Positions 18,490-27,107 of a DNA stretch of 64,000 nt are shown one piece after another (within the stretch, counting starts at the first letter, position 1; the number at the start of each line of letters is the position of its first letter). Both the position numbers and the translations under genes were made by a program. Where the stretch lies: contig NZ_JAUTBA010000001.1 of NCBI RefSeq assembly GCF_030818895.1, positions 2,666,001-2,730,000 on the forward strand, written 5' to 3'. The notes under the pieces are model-generated. The model made no database searches. It saw nothing but the letters and a program-made list of their open reading frames with translations, and was not told where the DNA came from. This stretch comes from Sphingobacterium zeae (GTDB lineage: Bacteria > Bacteroidota > Bacteroidia > Sphingobacteriales > Sphingobacteriaceae).

Positions 18490-18900
18490 TTAGATGCATT
18501 TCGCTTGAAATTGCAAATTTATATCCAATGGGAGCCACATTTCCTTGATGTGATGTGCTATTAAAACATCATATGCTATGTAATAAGCGTCTTTAATCAA
18601 CCATAGAATGGTGATACCTATATTTGTGTTAAACTGATAATTTCCCGTTATGAGTATACAAAATATTAACATCAGTAGTCCAATCAATGTTGGCCAAAAT
18701 ATGGAGAATATCTTTCTATTTCTCTGAGCCTGTAGGTATCCTGCATACATGAGTGCTGCAACTTGAAATCCAAAGATAATCAGGTTAAAATTTAAACTCC
18801 CCGTAAAATACCTCAGCCAATCTCCGTCTGTTAATACAACATAAAATGTTAAAGCCATAAAACTGAGATGTACAAATAGTGGTGCGTTAATTCTCTTCAT
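18490..18900 (-). CDS. Small integral membrane protein, unknown function
   Basis: The 136-aa protein has about four hydrophobic segments (roughly 9-23, 37-55, 66-86 and 93-112) and no recognised family signature. Its start overlaps the end of the upstream lipoprotein gene by 14 bp, so the two are probably translated together. The C-terminus (FQAKCI) may be altered, since it sits next to the Rpn unit. No function is proposed. Confidence 0.65.
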   Translation of the reverse strand: MKRINAPLFVHLSFMALTFYVVLTDGDWLRYFTGSLNFNLIIFGFQVAALMYAGYLQAQRNRKIFSIFWPTLIGLLMLIFCILITGNYQFNTNIGITILWLIKDAYYIAYDVLIAHHIKEMWLPLDINLQFQAKCI

Positions 18901-19468
18901 TATCTACATTACGTTTGTGGAATCTCAATGTCTTTATCGATTTAAGAAGATCCTGTTCTGTTTGCGCTTTCAGGTTTGAACCATGAAGGTTAAATCGGAC
19001 TTTTGAAAAGTCTGCCCATAGGTTGCCAATATACACTCCGGTGGTTCCTTTTCCGGATATTCTCGGAAATACGATTTTTGCTCTTTTGTTATCAACGGTA
19101 TCCCAGGATACATTTTGTTTTCTGTACAGATCGGCATCAATATTCATCGACATGATATCTTTAACAACAATGAAATCGGAGGAGTCCAAGTTATTTTCCT
19201 CCATCATTTGCCTTGTAATTACCTGAATATTTGGTTCTGTCAACGTATTTGAATACATACCCAGATCGAAGTAAAGCGTATCGTTGTTGTCTACAGCAAT
19301 TGCGCCGACATAACTGTCGATTCCGTTTTGTTTGACCTGCTGCCATTTATAGGGAGCTTCAAGCGTAAATAGACCAAAATCCATTGTTTTTGTGCGTGAT
19401 GGATCTTTGCAAGCAGTAACGAGGATAGTAAGGGCAGAAATGTGGAATAGTTTTATGAACTGTATCAT
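18887..19468 (-). CDS. Hypothetical lipoprotein, 193 aa
   Basis: A signal sequence ends in the lipobox LVTAC (Cys20), followed by a beta-rich domain (MDFGLFTLEAPYKWQQVKQNG, DSYVGAIAVDNNDTLYFDLG). No family was recognised with certainty. A decayed C-terminal paralogue lies at 17233-17400, so the gene belongs to a locally duplicated cassette with the membrane protein downstream of it. Confidence 0.75.
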   Translation of the reverse strand: MIQFIKLFHISALTILVTACKDPSRTKTMDFGLFTLEAPYKWQQVKQNGIDSYVGAIAVDNNDTLYFDLGMYSNTLTEPNIQVITRQMMEENNLDSSDFIVVKDIMSMNIDADLYRKQNVSWDTVDNKRAKIVFPRISGKGTTGVYIGNLWADFSKVRFNLHGSNLKAQTEQDLLKSIKTLRFHKRNVDNEEN

Positions 19469-19540
19469 ACTATGGCTTATACGTTGAATTTACAAAATCC
19501 AGCTGAAAAGTACAAGGAGTTAATGAATTAAGTAGGTTGT

Positions 19541-19798
19541 TTATAGCTCAATAATAAAGCTGTTATTAAATCCGTTATAAACTTCATTAATATAACCATG
19601 CGGATTGCAAATGATTTCGGTGTCACCTATTGAATAACGTGCCGGATCATGTAAATTGCCATGGATCCTTTCAATCATGTGAGGAGGGATATCCGCGATT
19701 GAGTCATCCAAAACAAGTGACTGACCGACAGCCTGCGACAATATGCTTATCGATAAAATACACATAAATGATAACTTGTGAACCTCAAAAAATCCCAT
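19541..19798 (-). CDS. Small secreted protein, unknown
   Basis: The 85-aa product has an N-terminal signal peptide (hydrophobic residues about 9-24, cleavage after VGQ). The remainder contains IADIPPHMIERIHGNLHDPA and two Cys or fewer. No family is recognised. It may be a remnant of a longer exported protein or a genuine small one. Confidence 0.45.
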   Translation of the reverse strand: MGFFEVHKLSFMCILSISILSQAVGQSLVLDDSIADIPPHMIERIHGNLHDPARYSIGDTEIICNPHGYINEVYNGFNNSFIIEL

Positions 19799-19856
19799 TG
19801 TATTAATATATAACGCAGTAGCTAATTTATGTATCTATTTTGTATCTTGATACAAC

Positions 19857-20252
19857 ATGATTAATCTAATTATACGGAAAGTTTTGAATGACTATGTTGC
19901 TTTCATTAACGACTTCAAATACCAGTTCTCTCCAAATGTGGATGAATTTGAACAAGAAAGCAGTCGAAATCGCTCGTGACAAATTGGTGGATTCAATTAC
20001 CAGTTTCATGGTGCAGGGTGCCGCTTAGAGAAAGACGGTATAGTATGTGAATTTGATTTTATGCCTACAAATGAATATTCCATAAAGTTCAGCCTTTGGA
20101 AAATGCGTGAATTTATTTTGACCAATAAAGCATATGGAATAGTTAAATTGGAGGAGTCTGAATTACATGAGGTACTATATCCACTCGTTGGAGATGGGAC
20201 TATTGTCAAATTGGTATTGGGGGGCGTAGTTTGGGAGATATACCAGATTTAA
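19857..20252 (+). pseudogene. DUF6896-like small protein with one internal stop
   Basis: One continuous frame runs from ATG 19857 to TAA 20252, broken only by TGA at 19977-19979. Past the stop it reads FNYQFHGAGCRLEKDGIVCEFDF, resembling the HGxGCxV...DFDF pattern of DUF6896, a family often found beside toxin/immunity genes. It would be 131 aa if read through. The family match is from memory and moderate; the single-stop structure is seen directly. Confidence 0.5.
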
Positions 20253-20268
20253 TTCTATTTCTTTTTTG

Positions 20269-20382
20269 CGGGTAACTCGGGCACTTGAACAAATCATAGA
20301 CTCGTGGGGCAAACCGCTTTGTTTGAGCGTAGATAATGGGCCTGAATTCATCAGTCATCATTTTGAACTCTGGTGTCAATAA
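20269..20382 (+). mobile_element. IS3-family transposase (orfB) fragment
   Basis: The frame reads RVTRALEQIIDSWGKPLCLS then VDNGPEFISHHFELWCQ and stops. This is the middle of the DDE integrase core of IS3-type OrfB, with the second catalytic Asp in VDNGPEF. About 38 codons remain; no ends of the element were found. Confidence 0.75.
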
Positions 20383-20551
20383 CTTCCAGAGATTTATCTA
20401 TTGTCCACCTTATTTTTGCACTAAATTCCACTTGCAGCAACAATTCTTTGTATTCAAAAAAAGTAAGTTGATCATTTTCGCTAAAACCTGTGCTGACATT
20501 CTCATTAATTGGAAGAATTATCAATATAAGTTACTTGTCTACTTGTTTTTT

Positions 20552-20594
20552 TACTAATAATTTTAGTAATTTTGAATTTATTATTGTATATTTG
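20552..20594 (+). promoter_or_regulatory. Promoter and operator-like palindrome of Rpn copy 2
   Basis: TACTAA-TAATT-TTAGTA (20552-20568) is a perfect 6+5+6 inverted repeat, extended to 7-bp arms by T/A at the ends. TATATTTG at 20587-20594 is a consensus Bacteroidota -7 element. The palindrome would cover the -33 site. The same palindrome core precedes the unrelated 155-aa genes at 29821 and 45577. Confidence 0.5.
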
Positions 20595-20618
20595 CCTGAT
20601 AACCAATTTTTAAATGTT

Positions 20619-21602
20619 ATGGCTAGATCAAAAAAACATTTGGGTAAGTATGTAGATCCACGTACCGATTTCGGTTGGAAATTTTATTTTGGTAGGGAGG
20701 ACAACAAAATCTTACTGATAGAGTTTCTCAATAGTCTATTTCATGGAGAGAAGATAATTTCGGATCTAAGATATAAGCCTGTAGAACATGATGGTGATTA
20801 TAAGGAAATGCGTCGTGTTGTATTTGATTTACATTGTATCGGCAGCGATGGTGAGGTTTTCATCATTGAGATGCAGCAGCTCTTTCAAGAATTTTTTAAG
20901 GACCGCGCGGTGTACTATACCTCACGTCTCATCAATAAACAATTAGCGCGAGGTAAGAAGGGTAGTGATTATTACCTACCTGAGGTTTACTTTATTGGTA
21001 TTTTGGAGTTTGACATGGATAGAAATGGAGGTTCCGGTATATCCCGTGTCACAGAACGCCCTTATTTCTATGATGTGGCGCTGTGTGACAAATTGACCAG
21101 AGAAATATTCTATGATAAATTGGGATATAAAATGATTTCGCTCCCATTATTTAATAAACAGCCAGAAGAACTAAAGACAGTTATGGATCAGTGGTTGTAC
21201 TTACTTAAACACTTGAGTACCATGGATAGATTGCCAACGTTTTTGGATAAAAGAATATTTGGTCTTATCTTTGAGATAGGAGAGATAGGTAAATTAACGG
21301 AGGAGGAGCTAATGTCATACGAAGCAAGTTTAAAACATAAGCGTGATGCTGAGAGCGTATTTAATTCGGCCAAGAAATCCGGAGAAGCTTTAGGTCACGC
21401 TAAGGGTCTAGCAGAAGGTAAAGCTAAAGGTCTAGCAGAAGGTAAAGCTAAAGGTCTAGCAGAAGGTAAAGCTAAAGGTCTAGCAGAAGGAGAGCGTAAA
21501 AAAGCTCTTGAGACTGCTAAAGCATTTAAGGAAATGGGGCTACCTATAGCTGATATTGCTAAAGGCACTGGACTTTCTGTTGAAGAGGTTGAAAAGCTCT
21601 AG
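20619..21602 (+). CDS. Rpn-family PD-(D/E)XK nuclease/putative transposase, copy 2, intact
   Basis: The start at MARSKKHLG gives 327 aa; a longer frame beginning at 20490 covers the promoter and is rejected. The PD-(D/E)XK core covers about residues 1-180, with DPRTDFGWKFYFG, the catalytic region VFDLHCIG...VFIIEMQ and the RAVYYTSRLINKQ helix. A helical C-terminal part ends in GLSVEEVEKL. Residues about 262-290 contain an eight-residue repeat (GLAEGKAK) encoded by a 24-bp tandem repeat. Rpn proteins cut DNA and promote RecA-independent recombination; some are linked to phage defence. Here the gene is one of two copies 3.1 kb apart. Confidence 0.88.
   Translation: MARSKKHLGKYVDPRTDFGWKFYFGREDNKILLIEFLNSLFHGEKIISDLRYKPVEHDGDYKEMRRVVFDLHCIGSDGEVFIIEMQQLFQEFFKDRAVYYTSRLINKQLARGKKGSDYYLPEVYFIGILEFDMDRNGGSGISRVTERPYFYDVALCDKLTREIFYDKLGYKMISLPLFNKQPEELKTVMDQWLYLLKHLSTMDRLPTFLDKRIFGLIFEIGEIGKLTEEELMSYEASLKHKRDAESVFNSAKKSGEALGHAKGLAEGKAKGLAEGKAKGLAEGKAKGLAEGERKKALETAKAFKEMGLPIADIAKGTGLSVEEVEKL
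21405..21494 (+). repeat. 24-bp in-frame tandem repeat within the Rpn gene
   Basis: Three full units starting GGTCTAGCAGAAGGTAAAGC plus a partial fourth encode GLAEGKAK. The sister copy at 17488 has only the last unit, so the tract has expanded or contracted by slippage without changing frame. Confidence 0.85.
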
Positions 21603-21785
21603 AGTTCGCTATTTGGGGACAGTCTGGGTAGTCCAGCTTATTCAATTTTTGATTAAGTCTTCCCGAGTTATCTGTATGGCTTCTATGTATTCAGCAGTGC
21701 TGATGTAACTGTTGAATAATTGTATCTAAATTCTCTATTCAGGTCGCTAATAATATGGATTTTCATTATAGATTATATTAGTCAA

Positions 21786-21995
21786 TCAATGCCAGTCGTA
21801 ATAACAAAAACGACATTGTTTTCCTGTTGGAGTTCTGGCTTGCTTCCCATTATTGGGACAGTAATTAAAAAAATTCAGAAGCATGATCACGCATATACGA
21901 GTTACTGTATCTTCATTAAATTTCTCTAGTCCATTATTCAATAAATTTAGTGCATTTTCGTCTCTGGTTAGCCATCCAGCTTTAAGTAAGCTCTC
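21786..21995 (-). pseudogene. C-terminal fragment of a small CPxCGxxARTP-type protein
   Basis: The minus-strand frame reads ESLLKAGWLTRDENALNLLN, then NYCPNNGKQARTPTGKQCRF followed by CYYDWH and a stop. From memory, similar small Bacteroidota proteins end NCPxCGKLARTPxAKQCRFCGHDW. Here one zinc-ligand Cys has become Asn and CGH has become CYY. There is no start codon. It appears to be a decayed zinc-binding tail of a lost gene. Confidence 0.4.
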
Positions 21996-22269
21996 TTTAT
22001 TTTATCTAAACATTGTTATTGTTCTTTTGTGCATGGGGAATAATTCTCACTGTTTAATTCATTACTACACCAAATGACCTATATTTTAAAGAATTTTCTG
22101 AGCATTTTATACCCGTACAATCAGCCACAACACGGTTTGAGCGATTTATGCTATATACTCGCAAGTTAAACGGATATTTAGGACGGAAACAATTTCTCTG
22201 GAGTTTAATTATAAAACCTTTCTTTCGTGGAGATAGTTTTCAAACAACATCAGATAGGAATTATCGTTC

Positions 22270-22674
22270 TTACCAATAATCTTGAAACCCACGCTTAAAT
22301 AACGCACCTATTGAAGTTCGTAGGGCTGTATTAAGTTCCGCATAACCTACAAGACCAGAACCCTCCACGATATTTTTCCAAGGTATTACTTTACCATTCC
22401 TAAAAATTTCTTCATCGTAAGGATATTGTTCATTTTCGTAATTATAGATTGCCCGATTCGCTTCGGGAAGGTTTTTTAAAAAATCAATTTTCTTCAACGC
22501 TTCTTCATGCGATAGTAGCTTAGCCTTTTTTAGATTACTTTTATCAGTTTCCTCCCTGTCAAGGTGAAAGAAGGGGAGGAATGCAACGAAAACGCTGTCA
22601 TAATAATCTTCAAAATGTTTTTTTATTGCACCTTCATAAGGATATAATTTTTCTTGGTCAAATATGTTGCCCAT
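22270..22674 (-). CDS. Hypothetical protein, 134 aa
   Basis: This is a soluble, acidic protein without signal peptide, beginning MGNIFDQEKLYPYEGAIKKH and ending GALFKRGFQDYW. No family is recognised. Its setting among small soluble orphans and broken immunity-type genes makes an immunity role possible, but nothing in the sequence shows it. Confidence 0.55.
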   Translation of the reverse strand: MGNIFDQEKLYPYEGAIKKHFEDYYDSVFVAFLPFFHLDREETDKSNLKKAKLLSHEEALKKIDFLKNLPEANRAIYNYENEQYPYDEEIFRNGKVIPWKNIVEGSGLVGYAELNTALRTSIGALFKRGFQDYW

Positions 22675-23004
22675 AAAATCTTGGTTAATAATGAATAGCT
22701 TTTATATCAAATCTAATATATGTAATTTGATGGAGAGCTGAAAATTTAAGAAAGTCGCCCAAACCTTTGAAACAAAGAATATATCATATCTGCCGCTCAG
22801 GGGCGAATGAGCTTCTCTTAATTGGAAAATTGGGTACAGTTTATTGGTCAGTTTCGAAAACTTATGGGTATTCAATTCGGGCAATTCTAACCTAACTAAG
22901 ATAAAAGCGAGAGGTTTCAATGCCTGAAAGATTCACAAAGCATCTATTTTATAATTTGTTGAATGCGTATATTTGAGAGCTATGTACAATAATACTAACA
23001 CACC
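22675..23004. other. Intergenic, no confident gene
   Basis: A 72-codon minus-strand frame (22702-22920) has no recognisable content. The stretch around 22700-22745 resembles 37300-37340 (ATGTAATTTGATGGA then CTGAAAATT), another trace of local duplication. Confidence 0.35.
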
Positions 23005-24093
23005 TTGACAGTAGTAGAAAATTATAAAACTGAACTCGATTTAGTTCGACAGAATCCGCAATTGTTATACCATTATCGCTTTGACAAAGATGCAATAGAT
23101 TCAAAACACTTTGACCGGTTAAGACTCAATATTGCGATTTACAATGACCTTAAGCAAACGGACTATGAAATCGTAAAATATCTATTTAATGAAGAAAAGG
23201 AGTGGCGAAAATATGGAAAAGACGGAGAAGTTGATAATTTATATTTCTGCGCCTTCATACTGACACTTTTTAATTCCCCTGAAACCGTCTGGTTGTTTTT
23301 CGAAGCTAAAAATATCGATTTTGACAGCGGAATTGGATTTGATGGCGAATATTTGGTTTCGGCAGGAATTAAAGAAACCTACCAATATTTAAAATCAGCT
23401 GACAACCCAAAGAAAACTGAACTGTTAAAGTATATTGGAGAAACGGAAGAAAGCTGTATTTATTCGCAAGAAGACATTGACGATTGGAAAGAACATAAAA
23501 AGTCCTATTTCAAATCTTACAAATTTCCAATTCAAGATGAGCTGTATTTTCTCTATTCGACAGATGAACGAGAACTATTTTTGAAGAAACTACCTGAATG
23601 GATCGATCAAGAAAGAGCATGGACTTGTAACGAATTAAGTTTATATAGAACATACGCGAAATATGCAGACGACAAGGTTTTAGAAATTGAAGCATTCAAA
23701 TTGACACTCAAAAAAAATGATAAAGATTTTCTAACCGACATCTATAACCGACAATTGGCAGAGTTATATGTAGAGACTGGTGAAAATACTAAAGCTCTTG
23801 AAATCCTTGAGCGCATAATAAATGCAGCAGATAACAGAAATATTGTACGAGATTGCATTGAACAACTTTGCCGGATAATTATTAGCGCAAATAGCTCATC
23901 AGACGAGATAGCTAAGCAATCATATCATATTATAAAAGTTCAATATAAAAAGTACAGAAATTTTTCACCAATGGTGGACGGTTTAATTAAGGACGTTACA
24001 GAAATCATGGGGGAGGAAAAAATTACTGCACACAACAGCAACTTGCCAAAAGCGGGGCGTCAGTGGTGGCAAAGGCTTTTTGGCTCTGAATAA
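23005..24093 (+). CDS. Hypothetical helical-repeat protein, 362 aa, TTG start
   Basis: The protein is soluble and mostly helical. Its C-terminal part (about 240-330) has a TPR-like pattern (NRQLAELYVETGENTKALEILERII). It has no signal peptide and no known catalytic motif. No ATG lies in frame before the conserved-looking N-terminus; a stop occurs at 22996, so TTG at 23005 is the only practical start. An out-of-frame ATG at 22982 runs eight codons into TGA. Either a rare start codon is used or the 5' end was altered by recombination. Function unknown. Confidence 0.6.
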   Translation: MTVVENYKTELDLVRQNPQLLYHYRFDKDAIDSKHFDRLRLNIAIYNDLKQTDYEIVKYLFNEEKEWRKYGKDGEVDNLYFCAFILTLFNSPETVWLFFEAKNIDFDSGIGFDGEYLVSAGIKETYQYLKSADNPKKTELLKYIGETEESCIYSQEDIDDWKEHKKSYFKSYKFPIQDELYFLYSTDERELFLKKLPEWIDQERAWTCNELSLYRTYAKYADDKVLEIEAFKLTLKKNDKDFLTDIYNRQLAELYVETGENTKALEILERIINAADNRNIVRDCIEQLCRIIISANSSSDEIAKQSYHIIKVQYKKYRNFSPMVDGLIKDVTEIMGEEKITAHNSNLPKAGRQWWQRLFGSE

Positions 24094-24223
24094 ACTAAAG
24101 TAGTCAAGACTTAGTGTGAGAGTTGCAGTAAATTAACAATCTTACTGGAATTCTTTAATTTTGGGTGTACCTAGCCAGGGTAGATTACAATTAGTGTTTA
24201 CATTTGTAATCTACCCTTAGAGG

Positions 24224-24445
24224 TTATATTAATTTTTTTTTAAAGTAAATTCGAGAATGGCCTCTTGTGTAATTTATAATTCTACCAAAAACTTGATACC
24301 CATTTTTTAGATAGAAATCTTCTGCCTGGAAATCGAACGTATCCAACACTGAAACCGTTGCGCCATTATTAATTGCAATATTTTCCATGTGTTTAAGGAG
24401 TTGTGAACCCAAACCTTTCTTTCTGTAGTCGTGATGGACCCATCC
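24224..24445 (-). pseudogene. GNAT acetyltransferase C-terminal fragment
   Basis: The minus strand reads WVHHDYRKKGLGSQLLKHME then FDFQAEDFYLKNGYQVFGRI. This contains the acetyl-CoA binding motif A (RxxGxG, here RKKGLG) and the conserved FYxKxGY of GNAT enzymes. The upstream half is missing or shifted, so it is a relic of an N-acetyltransferase. Confidence 0.75.
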
Positions 24446-24544
24446 TCAGGGTTACTATAGAGCAGACAATGGTTGCTTATCCTAGAAAATGTGGTCGAAT
24501 GTTCAGCATCAACATGGCTTATATAACCTATAGTTTTTAATGCC

Positions 24545-24733
24545 TTAGCTTATTGCTTCAATACCTACTCCAATCGCATTCTCTGAGTTTTTTAATAGCG
24601 TGTTATTTACCCCTAAAATTTTCACTATTGCAGCAATTTCGAAACTCCAATAGGCAAAGAATACATCATTTTTATCATTATCAAACCAATACGTTAATTT
24701 CATCTTTTTGTACCAAGTCTTATTGAGATACAT
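24545..24733 (-). pseudogene. DUF1911 (PoNi-type immunity) fragment
   Basis: The 62-codon frame contains WFDNDKNDVFFAYWSFEIAA then IVKILGVNNTLLKNSE. From memory this resembles the DUF1911 domain (YWxFExAAVxxLLxxDDSS), known in immunity proteins against PoNe-type DNase toxins. The usual following YYPKDL part is lost. It is a fragment without its partner toxin. Confidence 0.5.
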
Positions 24734-24910
24734 TTTCCATTAGCTAGCTCCACCCAAAACTAAAGAATTTCAATCAGAATTGGTACTGCAATCCTGTTGG
24801 TGTTGACTGCCTCAAGGAAGAACAGATGATCTATGATTCGTAAAATTTACTCTTTTTCATTGTCCCTAATTTATAAAACTACATTAATAATCTTAGCTAT
24901 TTTTAGGGGA

Positions 24911-25457
24911 GACTATTATTTCTGGATGTTGAAAACGGACTAGCCATCGAAAAGCTTTCTGTTACCGGATTTCTGACGATAAATGATCTAAGCACCAAAA
25001 AATATTTTACATTGACGGATCAGGTGTGGATGATCATGGAAGAACTTTTTGATAAAAGACGGTTGTCTTTATCCAAGAGTGGGTTGATCTGGTGTAATCG
25101 TGAGACTGACAATAATATCCGATGAGATAAAATAGCATTTCAGAATGAAATTATTATTAAGTGGCAAGTTTTGGATAAGATTTTCAGCGGAATGAACAAC
25201 TATTATCTCATAATAATTTATGATCTTTAAACTAGATAAATGCCCAAAGCCGGTTATCTAGCTCAAGAGGACATCTAGCCAAAACTGCCTCCCTTTTCGG
25301 TCATAAGGGAGGCAGTTTTTGTTTAATTATTTACCTTTATTTCTTATTGAACTATTGGATCATCAGTTACGGTTTCGCGTAGCCATGACTTCTTTCAAAC
25401 TCATACCTTAGCCTTACATATTGTAATCATCTTGAAAATTAATATCTGTAAACAGTA
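24911..25457 (+). pseudogene. Mrr-like nuclease gene 3' relic with its full 3' flank
   Basis: From TTATTTCTGGATGTTGAAAA to 25125 the sequence matches the last ~70 codons of the intact gene at 51833-52696 with few changes. The match continues through the non-coding flank, the terminator and a leader block (ending ATTAATATCTGTAAACA, as at 53020). The 5' three-quarters of the gene are absent. It is the longest relic copy in the window. Confidence 0.8.
25281..25320 (+). terminator. Terminator hairpin of the Mrr-like cassette (relic copy)
   Basis: The stem AAAACTGCCTCCCTT / AAGGGAGGCAGTTTTT is strong. Equivalent hairpins occur at 46551 and 52857, always preceded by ATGCCCAAAGCCGGTTA and the doubled CATCTAGC. 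Confidence 0.85.
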
Positions 25458-25539
25458 GCGTCCTGAATGTGATTTAAAAGTGGTGGTGAATGATATAGCA
25501 GGGAATGCTATATTTAGTTTGCTAAAACAGATCACAACC

Positions 25540-25875
25540 ATGGTAAATATAAACGTATTTTCTAAGATTCTCTCGCTTATCGACCGCGAGCATTTCAATT
25601 TTTTGGTGCGCAAGCATAATTCAGACAAGCACCATAAAGGTATCAACAGCTGGACACATTTGGTAAGCATGCTTTTCTGCCATTTATCGTCTGCAGATTC
25701 GGTTAGAGACATCAGCAACGGTTTGCGGAGTACAACGGGCAATATGCGCCACATGGGTATCAGCAGGGTGCCCAGCAAGTCCAATCTGTCCTACATGAAT
25801 GCGCATCGTGACCACGTGTTGTTTCGAGACCCATATGTGGAGTTATTGGACACGCTCTGGCAGAAGCAGACACAA
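25540..25875 (+). mobile_element. IS4-family transposase, N-terminal fragment
   Basis: From MVNINVFSKILSLIDREHFN the frame shows the N-terminal DUF4372-type domain of Bacteroidota IS4 transposases (DKHHKGINSWTHLVSMLFCH; SVRDISNGLRSTTGNMRHMG). Similarity ends around ELLDTLWQ and the DDE core is missing. The element inserted or was captured next to the Mrr-like relic's leader block. Confidence 0.8.
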
Positions 25876-25956
25876 TCAAAATCCCTTTTTTATATTTTTT
25901 TAATAAGTGGTCAGCATCAGGTATGCTCACATTCCTTCTGATAATTTTAATCTGAT

Positions 25957-26751
25957 TTAGAAATCCATTACTGTGTCCAAGCCGCGTTTGAGTCCCTTAA
26001 ATGTATCTATTTTATTTAAAGCTATAAAAATGCCTTTAAGATAAGGTGCTGCGCCGCTTCCTGCTTCGTGTTTAATATTCAGTCTTTCGTCTTCCATACC
26101 AAAGATTGCTTCGACACCGAGTATATGACCCGGAAGGCGAACTGCGTGGACTTGAATGCCATTGACTGTAGCTCCCCTCGTTTCTTTATAACCAATGGTG
26201 TTTTCTACAGGCACATCCAAAACTGGTTTTTGAATCTTAGAAAGGCGATAGGCAAGTTCAGCAACTGTTCCACTTGGAGCATCTACCTTCTTCTGGGAAG
26301 CATAGTCTATTATTTCGAAGTGATCAATATATTTTGCTGCAGTTTCCGAAAATCTTTGTAACAAAACAGCCGTTATTGAAAAATTACCAGCGGCTAACAC
26401 AGATACATTTTTTTCTTCTGCAAGCGAGCCGATCTCTTCATATTCCAGATCTGAAAGCCCCGATGTACCAACAATACTATTTTTTCCATTCTTAATTGAA
26501 GCTATAATATTTTCCTTTGCAATTTTTGGGGATGTAAAATCAATCAAAATATCAAAATCCACCTTTTCAATCGCTTTTTCAATTGAATCAAATAGCGGAA
26601 TTACCGCTTGATCTAAACCTAAGATGTCCGATAAATTTTCTTCGGATCTTGAAAGCCCACCGACTAATGTATAATCTGAACTAGCCACGATCGCTTTGCT
26701 CAATTCTTTACCGACCCAACCTGTGGCTCCGGCTATAAAAACTTTTTTCAC
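25957..26751 (-). CDS. DapB-like dihydrodipicolinate reductase family protein, catalytic His missing
   Basis: The 264-aa protein has the Rossmann motif GATGWVGKEL (8-17), the IDFTSP segment (about 70-75) and the DapB signature KKVDAPSGT (154-162). Canonical DapB reads E-I-I-E-M-H-H-x-x-K-V-D-A-P-S-G-T; here the aligned residues are E146-I-I-D-Y-A151-S152, so the catalytic His-His pair is Ala-Ser. Substrate-side Lys155 and the SGT loop remain. It may use a different imine substrate, or be an inactive paralogue, rather than serve lysine and diaminopimelate synthesis. It stands alone between an IS4 fragment and hypothetical genes, unlike a housekeeping dapB. Confidence 0.8.
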   Translation of the reverse strand: MKKVFIAGATGWVGKELSKAIVASSDYTLVGGLSRSEENLSDILGLDQAVIPLFDSIEKAIEKVDFDILIDFTSPKIAKENIIASIKNGKNSIVGTSGLSDLEYEEIGSLAEEKNVSVLAAGNFSITAVLLQRFSETAAKYIDHFEIIDYASQKKVDAPSGTVAELAYRLSKIQKPVLDVPVENTIGYKETRGATVNGIQVHAVRLPGHILGVEAIFGMEDERLNIKHEAGSGAAPYLKGIFIALNKIDTFKGLKRGLDTVMDF

Positions 26752-26768
26752 ACTAATGTCTATTTTAT

Positions 26769-27107
26769 TTATTCTACTTCAAATACAACCTGTAATTCTA
26801 CAAATAAATTTTTCGGTATAAATGAGTGACCAAGTGCTACCATGTTCATTTTTTTCATGCCTACCGATATTGTTAAATTAAATTCAAGTTTATAGTTATC
26901 TATTAGACACTCGAATGTCTCATCCTTAAAAAAGAAAATGTAGTGTCTTTTGTTGTCTAAATCATCACTTGACTGTACAATCGGTTCAGGCAATTTCCCA
27001 TCTAAGCCGCTAATTATTTCGTAGAATTGTCCCCATTCAAGTTGCTTCCAATTTATTCGATACTGTCCATAATAGTACCCCTCGTCATTGCAAGAGTTTA
27101 ATGAACA
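26769..27107 (-). pseudogene. Hypothetical protein lacking a start codon
   Basis: The minus-strand frame is open from 27107 to 26769 and protein-like (YYYGQYRINWKQLEWGQFYE then PEPIVQSSDDLDNKRHYIFF), but contains no ATG before the conserved-looking part. A TTG at 26993 would give 74 aa. The frame begins inside the end of the TPR gene (27098), so its 5' end was probably lost. No family recognised. Confidence 0.4.

Noticed and set aside
21405..21494. Regular 24-bp repeat considered as a CRISPR or regulatory array
   Set aside because: The units are directly adjacent without spacers and encode GLAEGKAK in frame.
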